A program made the translations under genes and the position numbers. Source: Misgurnus anguillicaudatus (Eukaryota; Chordata; Actinopteri; Cypriniformes; Cobitidae). From it: a stretch of DNA of 64,000 bases. The stretch's first letter is position 1, and each line of letters opens with the position of its first letter. The notes under the pieces were generated by a model. That model did no database searches. It had not been told where the DNA came from and worked only from the letters and a program-made list of their open reading frames with translations. The stretch is taken from contig NC_073351.2 in NCBI RefSeq assembly GCF_027580225.2, positions 8,474,501 to 8,538,500 on the forward strand. Direction: 5' to 3'. Of the stretch, positions 45,411 to 56,964 are shown piece by piece.

Positions 45411-46638
45411 TAGGGGCCCTATCTTGCACCCAGCGCAATTGACTTTGTCAGTGACGCATGTATCATTCGTATTTTGCACCGGCGCACAGTGGGTTTTTCC
45501 CTCCACAGACGCACGTCGGCAAACTAGGGAATGAACTTGCGCTCCCTGGGCGGTTCAGCGCAAAAAAGGAGGCGTGTTCCGGCGCAAACCATCCCTGATG
45601 CTATTTTGCAGTTTAAAAAAACAATTGCGCCACCGACCAGAAAAAAACTAGTCTAAAGTCAGTGGCGCGTTGCGTGTGGTTCATTATGCTATTTTAAGGG
45701 CGCATGCTTGACCATAAGCACGCACAACGTGCACACACTTTGCTTATCTAATCTACACAGATGCAACAGTTATTTTTGCAAATCATAAATTGTTATAATA
45801 AAAAATATTAACACATGAGATAAGGGAAATCATTGTGGTGAGCATTGTGGTGATAGTTTTTATTTATTGTGTGGCTGCGTTAATTATCATGCAAATAACG
45901 ATTAAAATATTTTCCTAAGTTTGTTTTGTGGCTGTATTACGTTTATTTTATGTAAATAATAATTAAAATGTTTTCATAAGAAACCTTAATGTATGTGAAC
46001 TTGATTTGTAAGTGTACTTTGGGGTTGGACTGCTTGCGTTTCTTGGCTTTCAGCGGTGAGGGTGGACGCAGCGATGTCCTCTGCTGACGTCAGGTCATGT
46101 GTAGAGGCAGATCCACCTCCCGTTACACGGCGTGCCCGATTTATGCTGGCAAGCTTGGGATTCCCCCGTTTCCTGACATCATTGTAGCGATTGGCGCAGC
46201 GATGGGGATGCCAGCTAATGAGACAATTGTGGCTATTTCCTTCCACGCCTGTTTAACGGACGCTGATTTGAGCGGGTTTCTCCCATCCCCATACAAAACA
46301 ACTTCTCTGTCTTTGACTGCTCTTACAACAACGTCGGTCTCCTCGGCTGTGAACCGCTCCTGGCGTGCGCCTGGTAAATCCGTCATAATAATAGCAACCC
46401 GCCATGGAACTTGCGCACTTGCGTTTAAAGGGAATGTTGGACGACATTCTGATTTAATTGACGTTATGCCCAAACAACACCTATGAATAATAAACATACT
46501 TCAGACCAACCCCGTATTGATTTGCGCCTGGCTCAAGAGTTATTTCTCAAGCCGGGAAAATAGCAACAGCGCCCAAGAACCGCCCACAAAGTCACTTGCG
46601 CTTTGCGCTTCGCACTTGCGTTTCAGATCTTTAAAATA
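45411..46638 (-). mobile_element. Harbinger-like element with a Myb/SANT gene relic
   Basis: Starts GGGGCCCTATCTTGCACC followed by GCGCAA-rich sequence and ends in GCGCTTTGCGCTTCGCACTT, AGATCTTTAAAATA. The outermost GGGCCC is lost at the right end. It contains the frameshifted DNA-binding gene at 45986-46386. No nuclease gene is visible. Confidence 0.6.
45986..46386 (-). pseudogene. frameshifted Myb/SANT-like DNA-binding protein of a transposon
   Basis: From an ATG at 46386 the first frame encodes LPGARQERFTAEETDVVVRA, then KSASVKQAWKEIATIVSLAG. Near 46199-46206 the frame shifts, and the second frame continues CANRYNDVRKRGNPKLASIN and a Thr/Ser-rich tail to 45986. F-T-x-E-E-T-x-x-L/V, K-x-x-W-x-x-I and R-Y-N-D-V-R-K-R-G are the three helices of a Myb/SANT-like DNA-binding domain of the kind encoded by PIF/Harbinger elements and their domesticated relatives. 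The shift falls between helices 2 and 3, so no intact domain is made. The plus-strand frame at 46097-46486 is its shadow. Confidence 0.7.
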
Positions 46639-46639
46639 A

Positions 46640-48544
46640 AAAAACACCATAAAACTGTGTGTGAGCCGGGTGGGACTATATATTGACAAAGAAATGTATT
46701 CCTCATGGTAAAATTGTACTTCTGTAAGAATACCGAACAAACTGATTCAATTAGATGAATTAATTTATGGTTGTTGTTTAAAAATGTACATAATAGGTCG
46801 ATGAACACTGGGTCACATGACAGATGTAGTATATATACTGCACCCACACATACTACAGTATATGTAATGTTTCAAGTGTTGATAAATAGGTACTTCAGTT
46901 CGTACTGTGACAATATGAGATTTCAGACACCGGGATACAGAATATGGAGTGCTGTGAGTCTCCAGGATGAGGACACATGCTGTTTTTAACAGCACATCAA
47001 TCTTTGCACTTTTGCAAACATACAGTACTTCATTGCTTCCCTACCTTTTCATAATCTGTATACAAAGTATGTCTCGCCTTTTCTGTGATAATATAAGTCG
47101 CATATAACACAGTTCAAAGGTTTCAGTTGCTCTATATGCCAGCCCTAAGGCACAATGCATTTACACTGCTTTACAATGTCTGACTCCATTCAAAAGTGTG
47201 TTATAAAACAAACCGTAATGTAATTGCATATCAAAACTACTTTAATAATTTCACAGGGTTAAAAACTCAGCGAAAATGTCAAGGAAGTCGAGAAAACGTT
47301 TGGTGGAAAATGTAAGATTTTTATAACAATAGCAACATAACATTAGCCTACAGGCACTGTGTAATATCATAGTACTTTTTATAAATACCACGGTACATTT
47401 ATTTATATATATTTTTTTGTTAATTCAAAGGAAACAACTTTATTTTCTTATCCTTTTACTAAATATGTTTGAACAAATATAGCATTTTTAAGGATAAGTC
47501 TAGTAGATTTTATTTTAATATCCCACGTCAAGTAATTTTTGAGTACATGCGTCTCAATTTGTAGGTTCTTGATAGATTGAATTTTACAGAAAAGTGGAGT
47601 ACGAATGCTATGATCCTTCTGGTTTAGCTTCTGTTAGTAACATCAACTCCAGCAGCAGAAATATAGGTCTATAACCTAGTTTTGGTAGTTGAAGCATATG
47701 ATATATTTCAGCATTTAGAAATTATCAAGTGGCCAGAAAAAGCATTGCTTTCTTAGGAAGAAGGAGTACAGTAATGTGTGCAGTCTCGGGCTCTCCAGTG
47801 GGAAATAAAACACTCTCTGGATTTATACATTAATCAGAAATACAGCAGAGATAGAGGACAGAGCTGCTGATCCCTCTCCTGTAATGTTCAGGGAAAAAAC
47901 TGGAATAATTTGGTGCTTGGCAGAAGCATCAAACACTTCCTACTGTAATCTCAACCCTTGAAGTTAAACAAATGTGTACGGTCTTAAAGAATGATTCACC
48001 TGAAAATTACTATTCTCTCATCATTTACTTCCTGTCATATGAATATCTCGCTTTCAGCTAACACATATTGAGATGTTAAGATGTTCGCACTCCTCTTTTT
48101 AATAGAATGAAAGTTGTTGAACAATGTTAACAGTTTGAAGAAAAAAAACGTCTCTTTCCTCTTTATGCACTTCTCACCTCGCGTCAAAACTACTCCTACA
48201 TGTAAACGTTGCTTTGTGTACTGTGCTAATTGTCAGCTCTTCAGGCAAAATGCTAAATTCTCCCGTATTTGTAATTCTCTAATGATAAAGGCTACTGCTA
48301 CACAAATAAATGTAAATGAAAGCGAATGGTGACCAGGGGCTGTCCAGTATGCAAAACACCAAGAAATAATGAAACCAAGAAATAAACTATAAAAGCAGCC
48401 AATATGACTTGTGGCCATATTCACATTTAGTATGCCATGTATGGTTGAATTTGTTTGGTATCACTGATGTCAAACCTGGCGGTGCTCGACGTTTGAAGGC
48501 ATTTTATCATTTTGATCACTATTCACTTTCATTGTATTAAAAAA
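46640..48544. other. intron without recognised genes
   Basis: AT-rich, no repeat termini identified, only short accidental frames. Confidence 0.45.
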
Positions 48545-48800
48545 TACCCTACTGAAAAATCCAGCTAAAGCCAGCACAAGCTGGTAGCTGGTTTTAGATG
48601 GTTTAAGGTGGCAGTAGCTGGTTAAAGCTGGTCCTCCCAGCCTGACAAAAGCTGGTGGGTCAGCTGGTTTACCAGTCTGACCAGTTAAGTCCAGCTAGAC
48701 CAGTGACCAAAACACAGCTCAAAAAGTGACCAAAACACAGCTAGACCAGCTTGCAAAACCTGCTAAAATCAAGCTCACCAGCTTATGCTGGCCTTAGCTG
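48545..48800 (+). repeat. CCAGCT MITE, right end missing
   Basis: Starts CCCTACTGAAAAATCCAGCT and runs parallel (in reverse) to the copy at 59450-59706. It stops at GCTTATGCTGGCCTTAGCTG, where the expected ATTTTGCAGTAGGG end is replaced by the AACCCA array. Confidence 0.8.
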
Positions 48801-48802
48801 GG

Positions 48803-49612
48803 TTAAAACAACCCAGCATTTGGATTAAATTTAACCCAGGGGTTGGGTTTGTCCATATTTGACCCAACTATGGGTTAAAACAACCAAGCATTTGGATTGA
48901 ATTTAACCCAAGGGTTGGGTTTGTTCATATTTGACCCAACTATGGGTTAAAACAACCCAGCATTTGGATTAAATTTAACCCAGGGGTTGGGTTTGTCCAT
49001 GTTTGACCCAACTATAGTTTAAAACAACCCAGCATTTGGATTAAAATTAATTGAAATGTTGGGTTTGTACATATTTGACACAGCTATGGATTAAAAAAAA
49101 GAGCAATTGGATTGTAATTAACCCAAGTGTTGGGTTTGTCCATATTTGACCCAACTATGGGTTAAAAAACCCAGCATTTGGATTGAAATTAACCCAAGTG
49201 TTGGGTTTGTCCATATTTGACCCAGCTATAGTTTAAAACAACCCAGCATTTGGATTAAAATTAATTGAAATGTTGGGTTTGTCCATATTTGACCCAACTA
49301 TGGGTTAAAAAACAGCATTTGGATTGAAATGAACCCAAGTGTTGGGTTTGTCCATATTTGACCCAACTATAGTTTAAAACAACCCAGCATTTGGATTAAA
49401 ATTAATTGAAATGTTGGGTTTGTCCATATTTGACCCAGCTATGGGTTAAAACAACCCAGCATTTGGATTGACATTAACCCAAGTGTTGGGTTTGTTCATG
49501 TTTGATCCAACTATGGGTTAAAAACCCAGCATTTGGATTGAAATTAACCCAAGTGTTGGGTTTGTCCATATTTGGCCCAGCTATAGTTTAAAACAACCCA
49601 GCATTTTCAGAG
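48803..49612. repeat. 72-bp AACCCA minisatellite
   Basis: About 11 copies of a unit near 72 bp containing TTTGACCCAACTATGGGTTA, ACAACCCAGCATTTGGATT and GTTGGGTTTGTCCATA. Variants (AATTAATTGAAATGTTGGG against ATTAACCCAAGTGTTGGG) alternate, suggesting multi-unit duplication. It ends CCAGCATTTTCAGAGTG, the terminus of the MITE family at 2555. Confidence 0.9.
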
Positions 49613-52282
49613 TGCAATAGAAAAAAAACATGTGTAGGTTTGGACAAACTATTCCTTTAAAAACAAACACCCTGAGAAAACTACACACCTCACAGCCCTG
49701 TATCGCATTCTCATGAATCAAAACTAACAGAGTAAGACAGCAGAGTGCTCTTATTTTCCTATGATACAGGGAATCGTTCAAGTTTAGCTTTCTTATTTTT
49801 ACAATTTATTGGCTGAATGACACAAAGATGACCGACCATCAAAAGCACCCTTCTTTCAAACTGAACGAAAGCCCCAATAACAAGTGGCATTCCTTCAAGC
49901 GAGAAAAACCTCGCCCGAGGCGTCGCTTTTCCTGCCTAGTGAATGCCTTTGAGAGTTTAATCAAGCGTTCGATGCTTTGCTATTAAACAGGGAGCGCTCC
50001 TGGCAGTACACAATTTTACAGATAAGCTGTGACATGTTTGAATGCACATCATGGTACCTTTGTATAAGGCCACGAGTTGAGAAAGCAATTACGACAGAGT
50101 GCCGAGGTTCACTGCTGTTGTATTGTTCAGCTCAGTTTGAGCAGGTACACCCTGTACAGACATCACCTTAAACAAGGTCTCACCACTGGCCCACACTGTA
50201 ATTATAATGAGTACGCTGAGATCTGGTGTCTGAGGACAGTTAGACAGCCGGCTCTTGACGGTTTATGTAAGGACAGTGACATGAGCTTGAAAATACCAGA
50301 AGTGAACTCCACAGAGGCAGCCATGTTGTTTTATGCCTGGTTGGGAGGTTGTGTTGTATATATGAAAGCATTTAAGTGTCATTGAGAAGTGACTTTTCTT
50401 TCATTTTAAATAAAGTCCATTGTTAAGATACTTGCATTAGATGGCTGTTGCTTTCTGCTTTATCACATTTGACATTTATACGTTTACACATTCGGCAGGT
50501 GCTTTATCCAAAGCGACTTACAATGCATTTACTTTTTTAATATGTGTATTGCATGGAAATCAAACTCACAACTCTTGTGATGCTAACAAATTGAGCAACA
50601 GGAACATTATCCATGTATGTTAGCACTGTACTGTAGCTCGTGTGATTTGAAATGTGTGAGCCTGGTTTTGTGGATAGAAAAGATTAATAAAGCATGTCAA
50701 TAAAATCAATAATTTCAGTATTTTTCATGTTATAAATAAAAGTTTGAGTTTTGTATCTTGATGGCTTAATCATTTACATCAATATACACAAATTACATAT
50801 TTTTTTTTACATTTTTTTATTATGACTACTTTGATGTTCTAAATGTCAAATGAGATTATGCACCTTAAGATTCACGATTCACATATAGGCTAAATTTCTC
50901 ATTTCACCCAATTACAGGTGGGAATTCGAGCAATGTGTTTAAGTGTAATTACTGTTGCCCACACACGTTTATGACTTTTAAACACATTTATGACGTTCTT
51001 CTCTGCAACTTCTAATGAATGTGCTTTTCTATCCATTATTATCACCTGGGATCACACCGAGGTGTTTAGCAAGCGCAGATTTAGCGGGGAGACGAACGCT
51101 GTGTTACTTTAGCATATGCAGAGATATGATGTATCTGGTGCTGCGCTCCTTGTTGGAGGTACCGTGTTGTCTCGGTATGGGGGAATGGTGAGTGTTTTAT
51201 GATTAAGCAGCTTGATAATGTCAGAGGAATCAGACATCTGAAAGGCACACTGAGATTTGTCAGTCTCGCCGTGAGCACGGCAGCCCCCCGCATGCCCCCC
51301 ACTCCAGCTCTGAGGTGTTACAAGTCAATGACAAACTGAGGACTGCAGGTTACGAAGACAAGAAAAATACTGCTTCTTCGTGGCATGGATAAATATGCCC
51401 ATACACACATTTAAGTGACAGCTTTGTTCTGCCTCCCCATTGTTTCCTATGTGACCCCTAAACCGCTGGAGTGTGGTGATCCGGAGGAGTCAACGGTACT
51501 GACTGCATCATCCGGCGTGAAACATATGAACCTGTTATGACCCAATCGCTGCTTTTGAACCACAAAGACATTGCCTAACACTTCACATCACTTCTCTTGT
51601 GAAGTCAATGACATCTTTGATTGCAGCCTGTAGGATTATCTGGATGGAAAAGCAGGTCATATTAACACACTCAAGCTGGCCAACCAGTCTGAACAGTGTT
51701 TGTCAACCACTTCAACCAAGTCCTCAGCAGCATAGACAATCACAAGCTCTGACTGGGTTAACTAAGATGGTCTACAAGGTTGACCATCAGCTACTGTAGT
51801 GGTCCAGCTGGTCAACTACCAAGTTAACCAAATACTACAAGTACAAGCAAAATACTTTTTTGGTCATGAACTGCCCACAGTCTGTTTACTAACCGACATA
51901 TACTGCAAACAAAACTAAACAGCACTTGTAAAAACAGCAAGCTCCAACAGATGCCCGACAGCAACACAACTTTCAGGAATTGGAGATGCATGGGTCCACC
52001 AGTCAACCGGGAATAAAAAATGTACTGGATTTGCGAGGAAGAAATGTTTATGCAAGCCATCCAATCTTTGAAACATATTCAAGTTTGTTTTTGTTTGTTT
52101 GTTTAAGGTAGTAGTGAAAAAGCAGCTCTTGGCCTGAAAAATTTAAAACTGGTCCAGACTATATGCCACAACCCTTTGAAACTACAAACCATGTCAAATA
52201 AGGTGTTCAGATTTTAAAACGGAAAGCGGGGGCATTTCCCAGTATGATGTTCAATGGTCAAAGTATAATTGAAATCAAATTT
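49613..52282. other. intron with one SINE, otherwise plain
   Basis: Besides the SINE at 50455-50630 there is a faint CCAGCTGG-rich stretch at 51670-51835 that may be a decayed CCAGCT MITE. No exons seen. Confidence 0.45.
50455..50630 (-). repeat. tRNA-derived SINE
   Basis: Minus strand: A-box-like TGTTGCTCAATTTGTTAGCA, B-box-like GAGTTTGATTTCC, then body GTAAGTCGCTTTGGATAAAG and CACCTGCCGAATGTG. The body motif is shared with the fragment at 42870-43000. Confidence 0.65.
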
Positions 52283-52290
52283 GTTATTAT
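52283..52290 (+). repeat. 8-bp target-site duplication (left)
   Basis: GTTATTAT, identical to 53072-53079. Confidence 0.8.
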
Positions 52291-53071
52291 TAGGGCTGTC
52301 GAACAATTAATCGCGATTAATCACATACAAAATAAAAGTTTGTATTTGCATAATATATATGTGTGCATACTGTATGTAATTATTATGTATATATAAATAC
52401 ACACACATCCATGTATACATTTAAGAAAAAATGTATTTATATATAATTTCTTTTTATTTATATAAAATAAATAAAAATATAAGTAAATATATGAAGAGTT
52501 TGGTTCCAAAACACGATAAACGCCATTTTTGAAAAAAAAAGAGTTACTGCCAAAATCAGTATTATATCAGGTCAGTATTTAAAAGTAAATTCTTAATTTT
52601 ACACGAAATCCATCTGCTGTGTTATTCTGTCATATTTTCTCCCTTTTTTCCCAAAACGCAATAAACGCCAGTCCTCCTTTTCTACAGAATGCAATAAATC
52701 CGCTCCACAAATTACAGCGCACCATTCCACGCAATGTAAACAAACAATGTCGGCGCGTTGATGGAATCCTAGTTTTTCTCATCTACTTTGTACTTCGTGA
52801 TCAACAAACAAACAAAAACAAAATAATACTTCAATTGCATTGATAAACCTGTTGTGGTTTTCTGTGACGGGAAAGAAACGTAAGCCATCAACATCTAATA
52901 ATTTACGCAAGAGGCACTCGGGAGACGGGTGATTGTTCTTCCGACAGCATCAAGTTGCTCTCATGCTATAACACATTGACCCCAAACTTTCCATTATTTT
53001 ACTCAAAGTCAACGAAAATCAAGCAGGACCAAACTTTTATTTTGTATACGATTAATTGTTTGACAACCCGA
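52291..53071. mobile_element. hAT MITE (TAGGGCTG family) interrupted by another repeat
   Basis: The left part TAGGGCTGTCGAACAATTAA to about 52494 and the right end CGATTAATTGTTTGACAACC at 53049-53068 are inverses. The perfect duplication GTTATTAT flanks the whole. Between them, 52497-53036 is a different repeat. Same family as 33232-33575. Confidence 0.8.
52497..53036. repeat. repeat nested in the hAT MITE
   Basis: Starts GAGTTTGGTTCCAAAACACG with repeated ACGCAATAAACGCCA words and ends GGACCAAAC, a short inverse of GTTTGGTTCC. The family resembles a common fish repeat but I cannot name it. Confidence 0.55.
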
Positions 53072-53192
53072 GTTATTATCTATGAATTAAAAATGGGGAC
53101 AAAACCTTTTCTAATATTTTCGTCGTTTTATTGTGATGGGATTGTGGATGACAGAAAACCAAAAAATGGAACCCTGGGACATCTGGTCACCT

Positions 53193-53738
53193 TAACTCAT
53201 TCACCGCCATTGACGAGTTATCTCGTCATTTATGAGTTCATATTTAACTAATAAATATGCCTTTTTGGACGAATTTCAAAGTGAAAGTGTAATACCGCTT
53301 TTATCCACCATATGGCGCCAAATCGAATTCATCAAAAACGGAACTTAAAAAGAGTTAATGATTTATTTTAACTGCCTTTATGTTTGATAGTCATTCTGAG
53401 TCTGATCTCTAACATAAATTTCTTTACAAAAACGCATTTTTTTAAGCTTTTTGCTCAAAATGTTGTATTTTTGAAGAGAAATATCCATATTTCAGTGGTT
53501 AAATTAAGTAGAAATGTAAATATATAATGAAACATTTTTTTCCCCATTTTGTTTGTTTGTTTGTTTGTTTATTGTTTGTTTGAAAGCAGAAGGTGTGTTC
53601 TTTAATTTGATATAATTTGTATGTTTATATATTTATAGAAAATGATTTTTCCTGCAAGGAATTTTGTGAAAATTTTGTTAAAATCACAAAAATGCAGGTG
53701 GGCAACTTTTCTCAAAAAGGCTGGCGGTGAATGAGTTA
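53193..53738. repeat. CCGCCA-ended element, younger copy
   Basis: Perfect 17-bp terminal inverted repeats TAACTCATTCACCGCCA and TGGCGGTGAATGAGTTA bound a 546-bp AT-rich body with a GTTT run at 53548-53580. The older copy is at 38102-38611. Confidence 0.85.
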
Positions 53739-54229
53739 CTGTAAAACCAGTCTAGCTTACGTAGCTTGATTTCCAGCAGGAAAAAAGCTTATTTTTATTT
53801 TTCATTGTCAAAGCACTTGACCCACAGGCACAACAAATGCTCCTACAAGCAGTCTCACACCGAGCAATTTGTTTCGGCAGTTAATACAAATGGTTTCACA
53901 CAACAAAACTACAACGTGACAGCCAGGTATTATTTATTTGTAAAGCTAGATGTCGTATAGTGGCTTTGTCATTCTCCTGTGAAAATGTATATTTGCCTCT
54001 CTGACAAGAGCATCCGTCAGTTGTCAAGCTGACTGAAGACTGGTGGTTTCGGAAGTGCCGAGATGTTTCGAATTAACCCTTCTTCAATTTTCAACCGCCA
54101 AGGGTTTGGTCAACCTTAACTCAACGGAAACATGAAAAATGATTGAGATCTCTAGGTCACTTTAACTGTTCCAACACACAGGTTTAAACTTTTAAAATAG
54201 GAAGAAACGTAGAGAGTGGATTTAGAATC

Positions 54230-55280
54230 TAGAGTCCTGCACAAGTCCAATTTTAGAGACACGCCCCCACCCGTACCCGCAAAGTTCAGCACCAGATCCG
54301 ACCCGTCACCCGTGATAATATCAAAATTGAATCCACACCCGCCCAGACCCATTAATATTTGGCCCGTTACCCGATAAAATCATTCCAGTTAAAGTGCTTT
54401 CTTTTTTTCTTGTACCTCTCTCAACATCACAACAGCGTCATGAATGAGCTAATGAAACAGGCTAAAGTGTGCTTTGTTTTCCGCCATTCAAGTAGCCTAC
54501 CATCAGCACCTAAATAGGCTATGGGACCTGATAACTATACACAAACAGACCTATTTATGAAAAAAATACAACCTCGTTTACAGCACGCTTTCTCCACACA
54601 TCCGATTTTGCCTTTAAAGACTAGTTGTCAACAATTTTATATACTCCACTTGCCAACTTTACTTTTACTTCATCCATAGCTACTCCTGCAACACTCGCTC
54701 CAACTAGGCTATGAGAAGCATCAACAAAACTCGCACTTTCGGAGTGGTGGTGACAGGATGGGTCAAATGTCATATCGTTGTTGCGTATGTGTAATGTAAT
54801 TTTCTTATTCTTCTTCCTTTATTTCTTTACGCCATTCCAGCATATACAGCAATATTCATGGCAAGAACCAGTTAATCCATACACAAGTTTTATTCAGACC
54901 CTTGGGGGAGGGACAATTTGGCATCTCCAATTTGCTTAACTTGCATGTTTTTGGCCTGTGGGAGGAAACTGGAGTACCCGGAATAAACCCACACCGACAC
55001 AGGGAGAACATGCAAACTCCACACAGAAAGGCCAACTGCCCTACCCGGGGCTCGAACCAGGGACCTTCTTGCTGTGAGGTAACAGTGCTACCCCGTGCTA
55101 GCTACTGTGCCACCCCGTCATGGTAATTTAGACATACAAATATTGCACATTTTTCATCCGCGCTACTACTCGCCCCCAAGCAGTTAATTATCCGCCCGCA
55201 TCCCCACCTGTGAATTTTAGGAATATCACAATGCACCCGTTTTAGCCACTTTTATGCGTGTACCCTGTTGCAGGACTCTG
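54230..55280. mobile_element. hAT-like element with AGAGTCCTGCA ends
   Basis: The left end TAGAGTCCTGCACAAGTCC and right end GTTGCAGGACTCTG are inverse. Both sub-terminal regions are rich in ACCCG/CCCGC motifs. No convincing 8-bp duplication was found. A DANA-like SINE is nested at 54870-55118. Confidence 0.6.
54870..55118 (-). repeat. DANA/mermaid-like SINE
   Basis: Minus strand: GGGGTGGCACAGTAGCTAGC head with an A box, CACTGTTACCTCACAGCAAG, B box GGTTCGAGCCCC, then CCTTTCTGTGTGGAGTTTGC and CTCCAGTTTCCTCCCACAGG. This order and wording match the tRNA-derived DANA/mermaid SINE of cyprinid fish as I know it. Confidence 0.8.
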
Positions 55281-55473
55281 ATCTAGACTATTTTGAATCT
55301 GAAATAAAATTACGTAGCTCTGCCTGAACTGAACTACATTTCTCCTGGCTCATATCGCTGCGTCTTTTGGTTGGAGTGTCCACTAGAGGCACTGGAGGCG
55401 CTTGCGTTTCGAGTTTATTCAAGGTTACAAGGCAATAATACTAAATGTAATTCCTATATATATTTATCAAGGT

Positions 55474-56240
55474 CAGGGTCGGCGTCAAGAGGGGGCATTC
55501 ACGGCCGTGCCCCCCCAAACAGGTTGTTGTGCCCCCTACAGTTTTTTATTAATTTAATATATATCAAGAATAATTAAAATAAATTAAACATTAAATGTTT
55601 AATGACTTTTAATGTAATCAAATGAGAAAAATATAGTTGATATATGTTTTTTTAATTTAAATAGACCAGATTCTCTGATTGGCTGTATTGAGGCATCTCA
55701 TGCGTCTTTACGTCTTTAGCATATAAATGTGACTTGATACTAGCAACATGTTTTTTCACGGCATTTTATGGATCGTGTAAAATATGGATGTTAGAACATT
55801 TAGAACAAACCAGCACTGCCTGCCCCATCTGACTTCATGCAAACACCGATTGGCTCAAACTCAGAGATTAGAGGTCGAGGTGGAATTTTCAAATCTACAG
55901 GACACTGCTTTAAGGAAGTTTAATGTTCGCATACGCCGCCTTCAGCTTTTTTTTAAAGACAAGTTAGCTTTGTTTTAATTTTCGTAACCCTAAATATGAA
56001 GTGTGGCTATAGACCGTTAACAGCATTGCGACGTGATTATGGTAAAACTGATTAGTTTGTGATCTTCTGCACTTTATACGGGAATGAGCTGACAGTCTGT
56101 ACCAGTTGTATGAGTGTGTGCTTGCACTTCATGTATTTGATGTTTTAATGCCTTGTTTTTGCAAGTTATTGTTGCTAATTGGGTGCCCCCCGTTGGAAGC
56201 CGCGTGCCCCCCTGTTAGTTATGGTCTGGCGCCGGCTCTG
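55474..56240. mobile_element. hAT element with CAGGGTCGGCGTCA ends
   Basis: Starts CAGGGTCGGCGTCAAGAG and ends TGGCGCCGGCTCTG. Both sub-terminal regions carry TGCCCCCC runs. The flanks ATCAAGGT and ATCAAGTT form an 8-bp duplication with one change. It lies about 520 bp from the cntn5 linker exon. Confidence 0.75.
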
Positions 56241-56760
56241 ATCAAGTTTATTCTTGTGTGACTGTGGCGGATATACATCTGATGTTGTTACTGTCAAGAT
56301 CGATTATGTTTGGCTGGGGTATGTCAAGAAAGTTGCCAAGACCAATTTCCATATTAGAATCTAAAAATATTTATTAAATGCTTAAAACATTAAAAAACCC
56401 TACAAATCTGCTTACTGATGATTCCATATTTCTGATTCAAATGTATTTTTAAGATTAAAATAAAATTAGGTTCTAAATTGGTTCCACAGAATCAGTATTA
56501 AGAGCTCAACTGGTACTTTGCATTTCGGTCAGGTTGGTTTTGATCAAGTCTGGCGCTTCAGATTGAAATTCAACCCGGAGCGCGGAAAAGAAAAGAGATA
56601 TTCGCGAAAAGTCCCATTAGTATTTGAGTCGCTTGCTGTGGGGTCAAACTTCTAAAGTGGGTAAGAAGTGCATGCAGAAGTCATTTCTCTGTATGACAGG
56701 AACAGCGATCAGAGACAGAGTGAATTTGTAAGTGCTCAGTGTGAGTGATCTACTGCTCAC

Positions 56761-56964
56761 CTTCGCTCATGTAGTCCTCTTGTGAGCTGAGGGCCGAGTA
56801 TCTGTGCCTGGAGAACAGAGGCCAGTCCTGACCGGACGATCCCGCTCCGTGACTGTTCCTTAATCTCATCCTGGAGTTCAGCGTGGAGGATGAGGAACTG
56901 TCCGACTTCATCCGCAACACTGCCGCGTATGAGACGGGTCTCCCAGCGACGGCTTTAGCCAAAT
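56761..56964 (-). CDS. cntn5: contactin-5 coding exon, N-terminal linker before Ig1
   Basis: Internal coding exon of 204 nt. The acceptor (pyrimidine-rich tract ending TTTCCAG) is just above 56964 and the donor (AAG then GTGAGC) just below 56761. It starts with two bases of a codon and ends with one, so it encodes about 68 residues: a Ser-rich stretch containing SYAAVLRMKSDSSSSS and an acidic end, EDYMSE. This segment sits between signal peptide and first Ig domain. The SYAA-x-LR-x-K-x-x-SSSS pattern matches my recollection of mammalian contactin-5 and not contactin-3, -4 or -6. Contactin-5 is a GPI-anchored neural adhesion protein with six Ig and four fibronectin III domains. The 3' phase fits exon 40003-40126 exactly, giving E-S-E-E-F-G-P-V across the junction. 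The upstream signal-peptide exon is not confirmed in the window. Confidence 0.85.

Larger units (their letters stand above)
40127..56760 (-). other. cntn5: cntn5 intron between linker exon and Ig1 exon
   Basis: A 16,634-bp phase-1 intron defined by the donor at 56756-56760 (GTGAG on the minus strand) and the acceptor at 40127-40128. It contains MITEs, a Harbinger-like element with a broken Myb-like gene, an AACCCA minisatellite, a nested hAT MITE and a DANA-like SINE. Confidence 0.85.

Noticed and set aside
46097..46486. 129-codon plus-strand frame
   Set aside because: It is the shadow of the Myb/SANT-like transposon gene on the opposite strand.
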